Shown here in pieces: positions 1 to 9,390 of a DNA stretch of 64,000 nucleotides (positions are counted from its first letter, which is position 1; every line of letters begins with the position of its first letter). The stretch spans positions 4,526,001 to 4,590,000 of the forward strand of contig NZ_CP033381.1 of assembly GCF_016865255.1 (NCBI RefSeq), given 5' to 3'. Origin of the DNA: Methylomonas sp. LW13 (GTDB lineage: Bacteria > Pseudomonadota > Gammaproteobacteria > Methylococcales > Methylomonadaceae). The translations under genes were made by a program, and so were the position numbers. Under the pieces are notes generated by a model that saw only the letters and a list, made by a program, of their open reading frames with translations, made no database searches and had not been told where the DNA came from.

Positions 1-240
1 TTACCTGCCCATATGGGCAATATAGCCTCAGCAAAACAGGCGGTATAGTGCGGACAACCTTGAAGCAGTTCCGGTAAAGCTAACACCCTCAGCGGCCCCG
101 GAACTATTTCAAGGTTTGCCAACATCCTGCGGGATGCAATCAAGCGCAATTGCACGGAAACTCGGCCATATGGGCGATCAAGCACTTGCAATGTATACGG
201 TAGCTGGAAGCTTGGAGGATTGACGCTTCAATCCTTTTCC
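1..240 (+). ncRNA. Structured RNA or leader candidate ending in a terminator
   Basis: No open reading frame is convincing here. The sequence shows a long nested stem: positions 57-64 pair perfectly with 108-115, and 67-74 pair perfectly with 98-105, separated only by a 2x2 internal loop. Further hairpins lie at 123-136 and 149-192. The segment ends with a 7-bp GC-containing hairpin and a T run at 217-238. The 10-mer CCATATGGGC occurs twice (9-18 and 166-175). I could not match it to a riboswitch or sRNA family from memory. It could be an independent sRNA or an attenuator-type leader for the transglycosylase gene that follows 50 bases later. Confidence 0.45.
214..239 (+). terminator. Rho-independent terminator
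   Basis: A perfect 7-bp stem (217-223 with 228-234) closes a CGCT loop and is followed directly by TTTT. It lies upstream of the transglycosylase gene, so it would end the RNA of the preceding structured region. Confidence 0.6.
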
Positions 241-288
241 GGCCGGGTTTAGAAGAGCCTAGTCTCAGCAATACAGAACGAGAATTTT

Positions 289-1146
289 ATGAACTTGAAA
301 CGCCAATCGCTAATTGCCGTATGTTTAGGTCTCGCCGCCCAAATCGGCAACGCCCAGGACGTAGCGCCGGTTAATCTGGAACAAATCCGCAAGACCGCTG
401 CCGATTTCGAACACGGCCGGATGGTCAAACAAGATTATCGCCAGGCGTTTGATATGTACTGCAAGGCCGCGCTGCAAGGCGATGCCGAATCGGCTTACAG
501 CATCGGATTTATGTATTTCAACGGCCGCGGCGTGGCTCGTAGCATACCGCTGGCCAGTCACTGGTTTAAACAAGCGGCGGAACACGGCGATAGTCACGCC
601 AAGCAAATGCTGACCCGTTTCGGCGATGTCGCACCCAGTGACGACCCAGCCTGCCAACCACCGACTCCGGAACCCGAAGTGAAGCTGGTCGCTGATCCCA
701 ATCCTAACCGCGAACGGGTAGAGGCTTGGGTAAAAGAAATTGCCCCCATTTACAGCATCGATCCGCAACTGATCATGGCGGTGATTCAGGCCGAATCGGC
801 TTTCAACCCCAGTGCACTGTCCGGTAAAAATGCCCAAGGTCTGATGCAACTCATTCCGGAAACCGCCGAGCGCTTTGGGGTAAAAGACAGCTGGAATCCC
901 ATTCAAAATATCAAAGGCGGCACCGCTTATCTACACTGGCTGCTAAGACATTTCGAAGGTAAAGTCGATTTGGTGCTGGCCGCTTATAACGCCGGCGAAG
1001 GTGCAGTAGAACGCTATCAGGGCATCCCGCCTTATCAGGAAACTCGCAATTACGTTAAGCAAATTCTCGCAGCCTATCAGAAGCCAACCCATCCGGTACC
1101 GCCGCAAGAATTGCAAAAAAACTTGGTTATCGAACAAAAAACCTAA
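289..1146 (+). CDS. Sel1-repeat lytic transglycosylase
   Basis: Predicted secreted murein lytic transglycosylase of 285 residues. A signal peptide covers about residues 1-22. One or two Sel1-like (TPR-type) repeats occupy about 35-110, with the typical pattern AALQGDAESAYSIGFMYFNG. A Pro-rich linker follows, then an SLT (family 1, MltC/Slt70-type) domain from about 140 to 260. The catalytic glutamate is E169 in IQAESAFNPSA, followed by the family motifs GLMQLIPETA and AAYNAGEGAV. The likely role is cleavage of peptidoglycan glycan strands in the periplasm, with the Sel1 part giving protein contacts. It stands alone, with a structured RNA candidate upstream. Confidence 0.9.
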   Translation: MNLKRQSLIAVCLGLAAQIGNAQDVAPVNLEQIRKTAADFEHGRMVKQDYRQAFDMYCKAALQGDAESAYSIGFMYFNGRGVARSIPLASHWFKQAAEHGDSHAKQMLTRFGDVAPSDDPACQPPTPEPEVKLVADPNPNRERVEAWVKEIAPIYSIDPQLIMAVIQAESAFNPSALSGKNAQGLMQLIPETAERFGVKDSWNPIQNIKGGTAYLHWLLRHFEGKVDLVLAAYNAGEGAVERYQGIPPYQETRNYVKQILAAYQKPTHPVPPQELQKNLVIEQKT

Positions 1147-1491
1147 GTTACCGCCCCCCCTCTCCAGCTATCCAAACCTGGGAATACGGTATTTCGTAAT
1201 ATTGACGAAATACCGTCTGCACTTAGCATCCATATCCCGCATTATCCAGCCCCTCTTCCATTTTTTCATTCCTGCCAAACTCCTTCAACAACAGGCAGTT
1301 ACCCAACAACAGCTTTAAAGACCGCACGTCTGGCACAAGAATTGATCCAGTTGAGCCAACAAACCTCGGTTAACGAGATTTCCGGCCACTCAATTCAAAT
1401 GGGTTATTGTCATGAACGTTGATAATTCGATCTTCTCTAGCGCAGTGTTGACTGCCATCGATTCAGCCACTGACTTAATGGAGGCGCTGTG
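1147..1491. other. Intergenic region with hairpin and short coupled ORF
   Basis: The 345-bp gap holds a perfect 12-bp stem at 1186-1197/1205-1216 with a 7-base loop and no T tract, so it may be a processing or protein-binding site rather than a terminator. The right part holds a 26-codon reading frame (listed separately) whose stop overlaps the next start. I saw no clear promoter. Confidence 0.5.
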
Positions 1492-1492
1492 A
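1412..1492 (+). CDS. Possible 26-residue upstream peptide
   Basis: An ATG-started frame begins MNVDNSIFSSAVLTAIDSA and ends in TGA. The last A of this stop is the A of the ATG of the diguanylate cyclase gene (TGATG overlap). The arrangement would allow translational coupling. The ribosome-binding site of the cyclase, GGAGG at 1480-1484, lies inside this frame. Nothing in the peptide suggests a function, and it may be chance. Confidence 0.25.
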   Translation: MNVDNSIFSSAVLTAIDSATDLMEAL

Positions 1493-2259
1493 TGGATAAC
1501 CGAATCAAAGTCCAGCAACATAAATACACTGTTGTTTCACCCATCGTCGCCCAGCGCTGGCTTAGCCAAACACCGGCATGCGAAACCGACAGCGAATGCT
1601 GTCAATTGAATCAATCCCGAGCCGAGCTTGCGGCATTGGAACGCGCCCTGGCGATTAGTCAGCAACAGCTGGCCGACGCCCGCCGACAAATCGAGTCGCT
1701 GAACGCCACTCGCAAAACCTTGGAACAGCAACTACTGGAAAGTAACGAGAATTACAGGCAAGCGCTGCATTGCGCACATCATGACGAGTTAACCGGCTTA
1801 CCTAATCGAGTTTTATTGCTGGATAGACTGCAACAGGCCATGGCCCAAGCGGATCGCCAGCAACGGCCGGTCGCCCTATTGTTTATCGATCTGGACGAAT
1901 TCAAAAACATCAACGACGAACTCGGCCACGCGGCCGGCGACCAATTACTGAAAGAAGTGGCGGAACGCTTGTCGGCTTGTCTGCGCTGCGGCGACACCGC
2001 TTGCCGTTACGGCGGCGACGAGTTCTTGGTGTTGTTGGGTGAAGTCGATGCTGATCGCAGCGTGGCGGCGGTGATAGAAAAAATTCAGTCCCAGCTGGCC
2101 GAAACTTGCAGCATTAAGGGCAAGCCGGTTGCGATCAGTGCCAGCATAGGCGCGGCCATCTATCACCACGACGGCCAAAGTAGCCTTGACTTGCTGAACC
2201 GGGCCGATAGCGCGATGTACCGCGCGAAAAAACTGAAATTATCCCAAACGATCAACTAA
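1492..2259 (+). CDS. GGDEF diguanylate cyclase
   Basis: A 255-residue cytoplasmic protein predicted to make cyclic di-GMP from two GTP. The N-terminal ~95 residues are hydrophilic and include a coiled coil (about 45-85) that probably dimerises the enzyme. The GGDEF domain follows, with DELTGLPNR at its start and an intact GGDEF signature near residues 174-178. An RxxD inhibitory site (RCGD) sits five residues before the signature, so product inhibition is expected. There is no membrane segment or recognisable sensor domain. The ATG at 1492 is chosen over the in-frame GTG at 1489 because GGAGG is better spaced from it. Confidence 0.9.
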   Translation: MDNRIKVQQHKYTVVSPIVAQRWLSQTPACETDSECCQLNQSRAELAALERALAISQQQLADARRQIESLNATRKTLEQQLLESNENYRQALHCAHHDELTGLPNRVLLLDRLQQAMAQADRQQRPVALLFIDLDEFKNINDELGHAAGDQLLKEVAERLSACLRCGDTACRYGGDEFLVLLGEVDADRSVAAVIEKIQSQLAETCSIKGKPVAISASIGAAIYHHDGQSSLDLLNRADSAMYRAKKLKLSQTIN

Positions 2260-2274
2260 CCACAGAGCAACAGA

Positions 2275-2820
2275 TTAGCGACGGCTGCTATGCGAGGTTT
2301 TATAGCGGCCGACACTATCTAAAATTTCCTGCCGCGCATCTTCAAGGCCACCCCAACCTTCCACACAGACCCATTTGCCTTCCTCCAGGTCTTTGTAATG
2401 TTGGAAAAAATGGGTGATCTTGGCCAACTTGTCTGGTTGCAAATCCTTGTAATCGTTGACGTGATTGTAAAACGGCGTCAAGCGCGGCACAGGTACCGCC
2501 AACAGCTTGGGATCAGGGCCGGCTTCGTCTATCATTTTCAACACACCTACCGGCCGGCAATTGATCACGCAGCCACTCAGCAACGGTGCCGGCGTGATGA
2601 TCATTACGTCCACCGGATCGCCGTCTTCGGACAAAGTTTGCGGGATGTACCCGTAATTGCAGGGATATTGCATGGCGGTGCCCATGAAGCGGTCCACTGT
2701 CAGAGCGCCGGTATGTTTATCCACCTCGTATTTGACCGGATCGCTGAATGCGGGAATCTCGACCACCACATTTATTTCAAACGGAATGTTGCCACCCGCA
2801 GCAACTTGCATGAATGACAT
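2275..2820 (-). CDS. ppa: Inorganic pyrophosphatase
   Basis: Family I soluble inorganic pyrophosphatase (181 residues, the usual size), hydrolysing PPi to two phosphates in the cytoplasm. The metal-binding signature DGDPVDVMI is present at about residues 66-74, together with the conserved YPCNYGYIP segment and a VEGW motif near the C-terminus. It is convergent with the GGDEF gene, with only a 15-base gap. Confidence 0.95.
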   Translation of the reverse strand: MSFMQVAAGGNIPFEINVVVEIPAFSDPVKYEVDKHTGALTVDRFMGTAMQYPCNYGYIPQTLSEDGDPVDVMIITPAPLLSGCVINCRPVGVLKMIDEAGPDPKLLAVPVPRLTPFYNHVNDYKDLQPDKLAKITHFFQHYKDLEEGKWVCVEGWGGLEDARQEILDSVGRYKTSHSSRR

Positions 2821-2892
2821 CGAATCCTCTTTGAGTACGCTGGAAACGCTGTCATTATAGCCGCCGTTATTCAGCTATCGGGATTAAATCAA

Positions 2893-3708
2893 GTGTTAGG
2901 CAGTCTGCAGAAAATGACCAGCGCGTTGGCCGCGCCAGTGCAATACCGCTTGCCGGTCGGCGAGCAGGCAATCGAATTGAACCCGCTGTTGGGCAAAAAA
3001 CTCACGCTACGTTACACCGGCCAAATCTTTTGCGTGCATTGCGCAAAAAAAACCAATAAAAGCTTCAATCAAGGCTACTGCTACCCCTGTTTCATCAAGC
3101 TGGCGCAATGCGATATGTGCATCATGAAACCGGAAACCTGCCACTACGCCGCCGGCACCTGCCGCGAACCGAGCTGGGGCGAGGAGTTTTGCTTTCAACC
3201 GCATATTGTCTATCTAGCCAACTCTTCCGGCATCAAAGTGGGCATCACCCGCCAATCGCAAACCCCAACCCGCTGGATCGATCAAGGCGCGGTGCAAGCC
3301 TTACCCATTTTTAAGGTCGTTTCTCGCCATCTGTCGGGTTTGATCGAAGTCACCCTGGCGCAACACGTCAGCGACAAAACCAGCTGGCAGCAAATGTTGA
3401 AAAACAACACCGCACCTTTGGACTTAACGACCATTCGCGATGGCTTGCTCACCGAATGTGCCGAGCAGTTGCAAACCATCGCCGCGCAATTTCCCGACAG
3501 TCCGCTACAGTTGCTCAGCGATGCCGAACCACTCACCCTGGACTATCCGGTACTGCAATACCCCAGCAAGGTGAAATCGTTTAATTTCGATAAAGAGCCA
3601 TTAGTGTCCGGCATTTTAGAAGGTATCAAAGGCCAGTATTTGATCTTCGACAACGGCGTGATCAACATCCGCAAATACTCGGGGTACGAAGTGGAGGTGG
3701 TGGTTTGA
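2893..3708 (+). CDS. DUF2797 zinc-finger-like protein
   Basis: A 271-residue protein that starts with GTG. It belongs to the DUF2797 family, recognised by the Cys-rich first half: CVHC, then CYPC, CDMC and further Cys at about 40-110, which should bind zinc. A segment around IVYLANSSGIKVGITR follows, like a GIY-YIG-type small domain, then TRWIDQGA. The biochemical role of the family is not established. It is divergent from ppa with a 72-bp spacer, so the two promoters probably share this gap. Confidence 0.75.
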   Translation: MLGSLQKMTSALAAPVQYRLPVGEQAIELNPLLGKKLTLRYTGQIFCVHCAKKTNKSFNQGYCYPCFIKLAQCDMCIMKPETCHYAAGTCREPSWGEEFCFQPHIVYLANSSGIKVGITRQSQTPTRWIDQGAVQALPIFKVVSRHLSGLIEVTLAQHVSDKTSWQQMLKNNTAPLDLTTIRDGLLTECAEQLQTIAAQFPDSPLQLLSDAEPLTLDYPVLQYPSKVKSFNFDKEPLVSGILEGIKGQYLIFDNGVINIRKYSGYEVEVVV

Positions 3709-3761
3709 TCGGAATAGTCCGGCTGCTGCTAATCTCGCACATTCTTCTGATGCCACGATAA

Positions 3762-3803
3762 TGCAAGGATGGGTTTCGGCTATCGCCTCTACCCATCCTA
3801 CGG
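3762..3803. repeat. Small palindromic dispersed repeat
   Basis: GGATGGGT at 3767-3774 pairs with ACCCATCC at 3791-3798. The style resembles other short hairpin units in this window built on GTAGGG/CCCTAC ends. It lies between two convergent genes and reaches the stop codon of the minus-strand gene. Confidence 0.5.
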
Positions 3804-4640
3804 CCCTTTACGGTCCTTATTTTTTGCGCTATCAGTTAATTTGGTGTCACACCATTGATTAGGATCGTACCTATCCGAAACATCTATACCCTTTTCTTGC
3901 GCCTGCTGTATCAGCCAATCTAAATTCGACCGTTCAGTCAAAGTTGCGCCAGTATCAGCCTGTTCCGCCAACGAAAACCAGCATTTAGCTTTTCCTATAT
4001 TCAGTGGATATCCTCGACTACCGTGAGCATATGAATTCATCAAATAAATCTGGGCTTCTTGGACCCCTTTTTTTGCGGCTAACAACATAAATTCGGCTCC
4101 TTTATGCTCATCTAAAACTGTTTTCTGGCCGGGAAAGTCAGGCGGCATCAATAAACCACCCATCTTGTATACACAAAACGGTTGCCCATTCTCGGCGGCA
4201 CGAACAACATAAATTTCGTAATCCGTCATGCTTAGCTGCCAGCGACGAATCACCAAGGCCGCGAGACATTGTGCAGACGAGTCACCTCGGTCTGCTAAAT
4301 CCCGCAAATGCCGGTAAGCGCCCCACTCCCACGGCGTTAACCAGTGACGCCCGGACATACCGTACTTCACGTCCAACAATTGATAGGCTAAGTCGGCAAC
4401 TTCAAAGCCTTGTTTAGCCATATTCAGAATCAGCTCCTGCCGCCTTTCGTTCGTATAATGCGGCGGCCAGGAACCTTTCACCGAAAGTTCGTTGAATAAC
4501 TTCACATCCATACTTTGCTGCTCTGCATCCGCCAGTGGCGGATAATTTCGTGGTGGTTTATAAGGCGGTGCGAAATAGAACCAAGCGACTGCGATCAAGG
4601 CGACGGAGCCAAAGGCTAAAAGTAATTTTTTGCTGTTCAT
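3798..4640 (-). CDS. Membrane-anchored Sel1-like repeat protein
   Basis: A 280-residue protein with one N-terminal hydrophobic segment (about 5-24) that is either an uncleaved signal anchor or a signal peptide. The rest has Sel1/TPR-like helical repeat character, for example AAKKGVQEAQIYLMNSYAHG around residues 185-205. The repeats are degenerate and there is no catalytic motif. It is likely a periplasmic or inner-membrane scaffold protein of unknown partner. It stands alone between a palindromic repeat and alr. Confidence 0.55.
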   Translation of the reverse strand: MNSKKLLLAFGSVALIAVAWFYFAPPYKPPRNYPPLADAEQQSMDVKLFNELSVKGSWPPHYTNERRQELILNMAKQGFEVADLAYQLLDVKYGMSGRHWLTPWEWGAYRHLRDLADRGDSSAQCLAALVIRRWQLSMTDYEIYVVRAAENGQPFCVYKMGGLLMPPDFPGQKTVLDEHKGAEFMLLAAKKGVQEAQIYLMNSYAHGSRGYPLNIGKAKCWFSLAEQADTGATLTERSNLDWLIQQAQEKGIDVSDRYDPNQWCDTKLTDSAKNKDRKGP

Positions 4641-4755
4641 GTAACCATTAACCAGTTGACTATTTGCGACCGTACAGTCTCTGTTCGGGAGAATGTCTAA
4701 AAAACCCGCATTGCCAGGAAAATCGCTTGATCGTTAAGACTTGGCGCTCAATGCA

Positions 4756-5886
4756 TCAGACCAATGGCACATCGCTCAAAAGCCTCTGCTCAATCACCTG
4801 CACCCGCTGCGTGATCCCGCACAGCAAGGTGTAGGGGATGGTTTCCGCGTAACGGGCTATTTCTTCCACCGGCAAGCCGTCGCCCCATAAGGTCACCGGA
4901 TCGCCGGGTTGCGCATCCGATTGTTCGTTGAGATCAACGGTGATCATGTCCATGGATACCCGGCCGATTAACGGAGCCCGTTGGCCGTTCACCAATACCG
5001 GCGCGCCGCTCTTGGTGTGGCGGTGGTAGCCGTCGCCGTAACCGATGGAAATCACGCCCAGCCGAGTTGCGGTTTTGCATTGCCAGGTACCGCTGTAACC
5101 GACCGTTTCGCCTGCGGAGACATCCTTGACCGCGATCAGCCGTGAATGCAAACTCATCACCGGCTTTAAACCAAAATCCGCACCGGTTTTACCGGCAAAC
5201 GGCGAGCAGCCATAGAGCATCAATCCCGGTCTCACCCAATCGCTACTGCGGTCCTGAGCGGTGCCGAAACGGACATTCGGCCAGCCGATAATCCCTGCGG
5301 AATTGGCGATGCTGCACGCGCCGGGATAGTCTTTGACCGCGTCGTTGAACAAATCGATTTGCCGGCGGGTTTTATCGTCCAGCAAATCGTCGGCATTGGC
5401 AAAATGGGTGATCAGATTGATCGGTTGCTCGACCCGCGCGCAGCCCAACAGTTGCTGGTAAGCATCATTGAAATCGGCGCCTTTAAAGCCCAAGCGATTC
5501 ATGCCGGTGTCCATTTTCAGCCAGACAGCAAGTTTGCCTTCGGCGTCGGCTTGCTGCTGCAGAATGGCAATTTGCTGCGGGGTATGGATCACCGCCGCCA
5601 ATTGATACTTCAACAACTGCAACAACTCATCGACGCAGACAAAGCCCTGCAATACGGTGATGGCTTGTTTAAATCCAGCTTGCCGCAGCCTGACGCCCTC
5701 GTCCACCCGCGCGACCGCAAAACCATTCGCCGCTTCCAAAGCGGTGGCTACCCGCGTCATGCCGTGGCCGTAGCCGTTGGCTTTGATCACCGCCATGATT
5801 TTTTTGTCCGGCGCGTAACGCTTCACTTGGGCCAAGTTGTGCCGCACGGCTTCCAAATCCAGATGCACAAAAGCCGCAGGCGTCAT
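4756..5886 (-). CDS. alr: Alanine racemase
   Basis: PLP-dependent alanine racemase (376 residues) supplying D-alanine for peptidoglycan. The PLP lysine lies in the motif AVIKANGYGHG near residue 34. The C-terminal beta domain carries GYSGTW, with the second catalytic tyrosine, and IGRVSMDMI. The start overlaps the stop of dnaB by four bases (ATGA), so alr is translationally coupled to dnaB, a pairing common in gammaproteobacteria. Confidence 0.95.
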   Translation of the reverse strand: MTPAAFVHLDLEAVRHNLAQVKRYAPDKKIMAVIKANGYGHGMTRVATALEAANGFAVARVDEGVRLRQAGFKQAITVLQGFVCVDELLQLLKYQLAAVIHTPQQIAILQQQADAEGKLAVWLKMDTGMNRLGFKGADFNDAYQQLLGCARVEQPINLITHFANADDLLDDKTRRQIDLFNDAVKDYPGACSIANSAGIIGWPNVRFGTAQDRSSDWVRPGLMLYGCSPFAGKTGADFGLKPVMSLHSRLIAVKDVSAGETVGYSGTWQCKTATRLGVISIGYGDGYHRHTKSGAPVLVNGQRAPLIGRVSMDMITVDLNEQSDAQPGDPVTLWGDGLPVEEIARYAETIPYTLLCGITQRVQVIEQRLLSDVPLV

Positions 5887-7277
5887 TCGTAATCCTCGGG
5901 GCCGTTATAAACGCCGGCAAAGTTTTCGAAACGGGTGTATTGGCCCAGGAAAGTCAACCGCACCGTCCCCAAAGGTCCGTTCCGCTGCTTGCCGATAATC
6001 ACTTCGGCGATGCCTTTGTCCGGGCTGTCTTCGTGGTAGACCTCATCGCGATAAACGAAGATGATCAAGTCGGCATCCTGCTCAATCGCCCCGGACTCGC
6101 GCAAGTCCGACATCACCGGCCGCTTGTTGGGGCGCTGCTCCAGATTCCGATTCAACTGCGACAGCGCGATCACCGGTACATTGAGCTCCTTGGCCAGCGC
6201 CTTCAAGCCCCTGGAAATATCGGAAATCTGCTGCACCCGGTTATCGCCGCTTGCAGGCGATTGCATCAACTGCAAATAGTCCAACACGATCAGGCCCAAC
6301 TGACCGTGTTCGCGGGTCAAACGCCGGGCGCGCGAGCGGACTTCAGTCGGCGTCAAGGCCGGCGTGTCGTCGATGAACATCTTGGTTTCCGCGAGCAGAT
6401 TGATCGCCGAAGTCAAACGCGGCCAATCGTCGTCGTCCAATTTGCCGGTACGGACTTTATGCTGGTCAATGCGGCCCAGCGACGACATCATCCGCATCGC
6501 CAAGGATTCGCCCGGCATCTCCATACTGAACACCGCAACCGGCATGCCGCTTTTCAGCGCCACGTTTTCAGCCATATTCATCGCAATCGTGGTTTTACCC
6601 ATCGATGGCCGGCCAGCCACGATAATCAAATCGGCGGGCTGCAAACCGGAGGTTTTTTCGTCCAGATCGGTGAAGCCGGTGCTGGCGCCGGTGATGTCGC
6701 CATCGAGTTCGTAGAGAGTTTCGATTTTATCCACGGCCTTGGCCAGCAAGGATTTGATCGAGCTAAACCCGCCCTGCCCACGTTGGCGCTGCTCGGCGAT
6801 TTCGAAGACCTTGCGTTCGGCATTTTCGAGCAAATCGGCAGTTTCCCGGCCCTCAGTGGTAAATGCCGAATCGGAAATCTCGGTACCGACATGAATCAAT
6901 TGCCGCAAAACCGAACGATCCCGGACGATGTTGGCGTAGGCGACAATATTCGCGGCGCTGGGCGTATCGCGCGCCAGCGTACTTAAATAAGCCAAACCGC
7001 CCACATCCTGCAATTCGCCGGTCGTTTCCAGCACCTCGGACAAAGTCACCACGTCGAACGGGTCCTGCTTTTCGGCCAATTGGGCGATGGCACGGAAAAT
7101 CAATCGATGGTCGCGGCGATAAAAGTCGGTCTCGACCACCTTGTCTGCCACCGAATCCCAGGTTTGGTTATCCAGCATTAAACCGCCCAGCACCGACTGC
7201 TCGGCTTGAATGGAATGCGGCGGCACTTTTAGGGATTCGACGGCTTGATCGGGGGTGAAATAGTAGTCTTCGGACAT
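5883..7277 (-). CDS. dnaB: Replicative DNA helicase
   Basis: Hexameric replicative helicase (464 residues) that unwinds the fork. An N-terminal DnaB domain (about 15-120) starts with PPHSIQAEQSVLGGL. A RecA-like ATPase domain carries the Walker A motif GRPSMGKT near residue 225 and the later DLRESGAIEQDAD segment. Length is normal and no intein is present. It is the first gene of the dnaB-alr pair. Confidence 0.97.
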   Translation of the reverse strand: MSEDYYFTPDQAVESLKVPPHSIQAEQSVLGGLMLDNQTWDSVADKVVETDFYRRDHRLIFRAIAQLAEKQDPFDVVTLSEVLETTGELQDVGGLAYLSTLARDTPSAANIVAYANIVRDRSVLRQLIHVGTEISDSAFTTEGRETADLLENAERKVFEIAEQRQRGQGGFSSIKSLLAKAVDKIETLYELDGDITGASTGFTDLDEKTSGLQPADLIIVAGRPSMGKTTIAMNMAENVALKSGMPVAVFSMEMPGESLAMRMMSSLGRIDQHKVRTGKLDDDDWPRLTSAINLLAETKMFIDDTPALTPTEVRSRARRLTREHGQLGLIVLDYLQLMQSPASGDNRVQQISDISRGLKALAKELNVPVIALSQLNRNLEQRPNKRPVMSDLRESGAIEQDADLIIFVYRDEVYHEDSPDKGIAEVIIGKQRNGPLGTVRLTFLGQYTRFENFAGVYNGPEDYE

Positions 7278-7621
7278 GGCGGAGAAGGGTTGTCAACAAT
7301 AGCCGCGAATTATACCCGGCTATGCCCATAGCGGCAGCGCCGAGCGCTCTGCCGAATGCCGGTAAATCAAACAAATCAACCCTAAATGTCATCAAGCCAC
7401 AGAATTAACTCACTAGTTATCGATTGCCTAATTACCTTATATTTCGTACCATAAATTTTGGCACCTATCCTGGCTTATATCGGCTTGTTGCCGGCCATGG
7501 CGCTTCGCTCCATCCTCTTTTCTTACAATAATTCTAACTATTCGCCTGCCCTACCCAGCTAACCGACACCATAAACGGGTTGCGGCATATTGTATTTCTT
7601 GACTCCCTAAAGGAGGATTCT
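7278..7621. other. Intergenic region, divergent promoters expected
   Basis: The 344-bp gap lies between divergent dnaB and the LamG-like gene. The middle is AT-rich (about 7400-7470). A strong Shine-Dalgarno AAAGGAGG sits at 7610-7617, right before the next start. I saw no convincing sigma-70 pair and no repeat. Confidence 0.5.
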
Positions 7622-8791
7622 ATGAACGGAATTAAACGCAAAACCCTATCTGCCATCGCATGCCTGTTGGCTTTGCTCGGCTTGTTCAGCCCTGCAGCCC
7701 AAGCTGAAACCGGGAATGTGGTGTTATGGAACAAATTGGGCAGTGATGCTGAGATTGCGAATAGCGAAGTGGGGCCTGGAGGCCAAAAAACAGCTGGGCA
7801 TTTCGCGCCAGGCCCTTTTGCTAATTTTGGTCAGTCTTTTGTGAATGACGTTGGGAACTCAAACGTGTTTGCCTTAACTTTTCCTGCCACATCCGTTGTG
7901 TCAAAAAGTAAGGGAACAATAGAATTCTGGGCAAAACTCAGTAATTTCCCAAGTAACTTTTTTGATGCAGTGACTATGATTTTTTACGTGCCTCCACCTA
8001 GTTTGCCGGTATTTCATTGGAGAATGGGGTTTGGGTCTAATAACGGCTGTGGTGGCTTCGGCTTTTACGGGACAGTAGGGGTCGCAACTAATAGCTTTTG
8101 TAGTGGGCTAGTGGATACTGCAACCCAATCCGGAACATTAGATAGCATTCTTGGTGACCGTTCAGCCTGGCACCATTATGCGATGGTATGGAATGAAACA
8201 GGTATTGCGCAATTTGGTGGACGTAAGCTTTATCTTTATCTTGATGGAAACCTTGTTACAACACAGCGCTACCATGATGCCTCACCATGGGGTGCCATAC
8301 CTGATGGCTCACGCCTTGCTCTCGCCTACTTTTACAATATCTCAGGCGCTAGTGTTGCAATTGACAATTTAATTGTCTGGGACGATGTTAAAACGGACTT
8401 TTCTGACCGGTTTATAGAAAACCCAGTGGGTTGTGGAGTAGGTGATCTTCCTGAGTTGTTTGCATCTATCACCGCTAAATCGGGTACTCAAACTGAACGC
8501 CAATGGACTATCACCCTGTCAAACAAGAGCGGATGTATCGCCGAAAATACCCAGATCGACGGCTTAACCCTTACACAAACTTCCGGAGCCGCTTGTAACC
8601 CAGTCATTACAAGTCCCTTATCCTTTCCGTTAGGCGTCGGCAACATCCAGGCAGGGGCTAAAGTGAGCGGCACCACCACAATCAATTTTAGCGGTTGCCC
8701 AAATAGCGCCAGATTTAAAGCTGTCATCCCGTTTAGCAGCAATAACGGCGAAGTAACCGGATCGAAAACCTTAACCAATCAATTCCGCTAG
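7622..8791 (+). CDS. Secreted LamG/ConA-like domain protein
   Basis: A 389-residue exported protein with a signal peptide ending about residue 28 (FSPAAQA). The first ~260 residues look like a laminin-G/concanavalin-like jelly-roll domain, with WHHYAMVW, LYLYLDG and IDNLIVWDD motifs typical of LamG_3 folds. A beta-rich C-terminal part (about 275-389) with paired cysteines follows. Unlike its neighbours it has no C-terminal sorting tag. The start is set by the AAAGGAGG site. The next gene begins 22 bp downstream and is probably co-transcribed. The substrate is unknown. Confidence 0.65.
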   Translation: MNGIKRKTLSAIACLLALLGLFSPAAQAETGNVVLWNKLGSDAEIANSEVGPGGQKTAGHFAPGPFANFGQSFVNDVGNSNVFALTFPATSVVSKSKGTIEFWAKLSNFPSNFFDAVTMIFYVPPPSLPVFHWRMGFGSNNGCGGFGFYGTVGVATNSFCSGLVDTATQSGTLDSILGDRSAWHHYAMVWNETGIAQFGGRKLYLYLDGNLVTTQRYHDASPWGAIPDGSRLALAYFYNISGASVAIDNLIVWDDVKTDFSDRFIENPVGCGVGDLPELFASITAKSGTQTERQWTITLSNKSGCIAENTQIDGLTLTQTSGAACNPVITSPLSFPLGVGNIQAGAKVSGTTTINFSGCPNSARFKAVIPFSSNNGEVTGSKTLTNQFR

Positions 8792-8813
8792 ACCTTAATA
8801 AGGAGATATTCTG

Positions 8814-9377
8814 ATGATCAAACAACTTATCCTGTTAGCCAGTTTGCTGTGTATTCTTCCCTCTAGCCAAGCAGCGACCTCATTACAATTAGAGCCGACA
8901 AACGGCTTAATCGAAGGCGATGCGGGCGATACCGTGGGCTGGGGCTTCCTGCTCACCAACACGCAAAACTACCTCGTGGTGACCGGTGCGGAATTTCAGT
9001 CCTCTACCTCCCCAGGTATATTCACGGACTTTATCAGCGCACCCGAAAATTTCTTCGTTGTGGGACCGGGCTTTGGCGCCAGCACCGTCTGGGGGCAGAC
9101 ATTCGATGCCGCCAGCCAAACCGGCGTAGGTAGTTTTAAAATTGCTGACAACGCCGCGCAGGGCACCGTCTTTGGCCAAATTGTACTGACTTACGATTTA
9201 TTCACCCGCAGCCCGTTTAATCCCTTGTTCGATCCTGACACCGACACGCTATCCAACGGCAATGTATTAACGGCAAATGCCTCGATCAATATCACGACCG
9301 TGCCGTTACCTGCAGCCGCATGGCTGTTTGGCGCGGCATTGGCGGGACTGGGATTTATCGGGCAACGCCGCATCTGA
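8814..9377 (+). CDS. VPLPA-CTERM sorted exported protein
   Basis: A 187-residue exported protein with a signal peptide of about 20 residues (ends SSQA). The C-terminus is a classic VPLPA-CTERM tag: VPLPAAAWLFG, a hydrophobic helix, then a basic end (GQRRI). Such tags are processed by an exosortase after export, and the mature protein usually goes to the surface or extracellular matrix. The body is beta-rich with no catalytic motif. A good Shine-Dalgarno (AAGGAG) precedes it, and a terminator follows the stop, so with the LamG gene it forms a two-gene unit. Confidence 0.7.
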   Translation: MIKQLILLASLLCILPSSQAATSLQLEPTNGLIEGDAGDTVGWGFLLTNTQNYLVVTGAEFQSSTSPGIFTDFISAPENFFVVGPGFGASTVWGQTFDAASQTGVGSFKIADNAAQGTVFGQIVLTYDLFTRSPFNPLFDPDTDTLSNGNVLTANASINITTVPLPAAAWLFGAALAGLGFIGQRRI

Positions 9378-9390
9378 GAGGACTCAAAAT

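Noticed and set aside
5940-6986. Long open frame antisense to dnaB (348 codons)
   Set aside because: It is the mirror of a strongly conserved helicase gene in GC-rich DNA. Composition is unusual for a protein and no ribosome site is seen.
7458-7475. Sigma-54-like sequence TTGGCAC followed by TGGC upstream of the LamG-like gene
   Set aside because: The spacing between the GG and GC elements is one base too long and the -12 part matches poorly.
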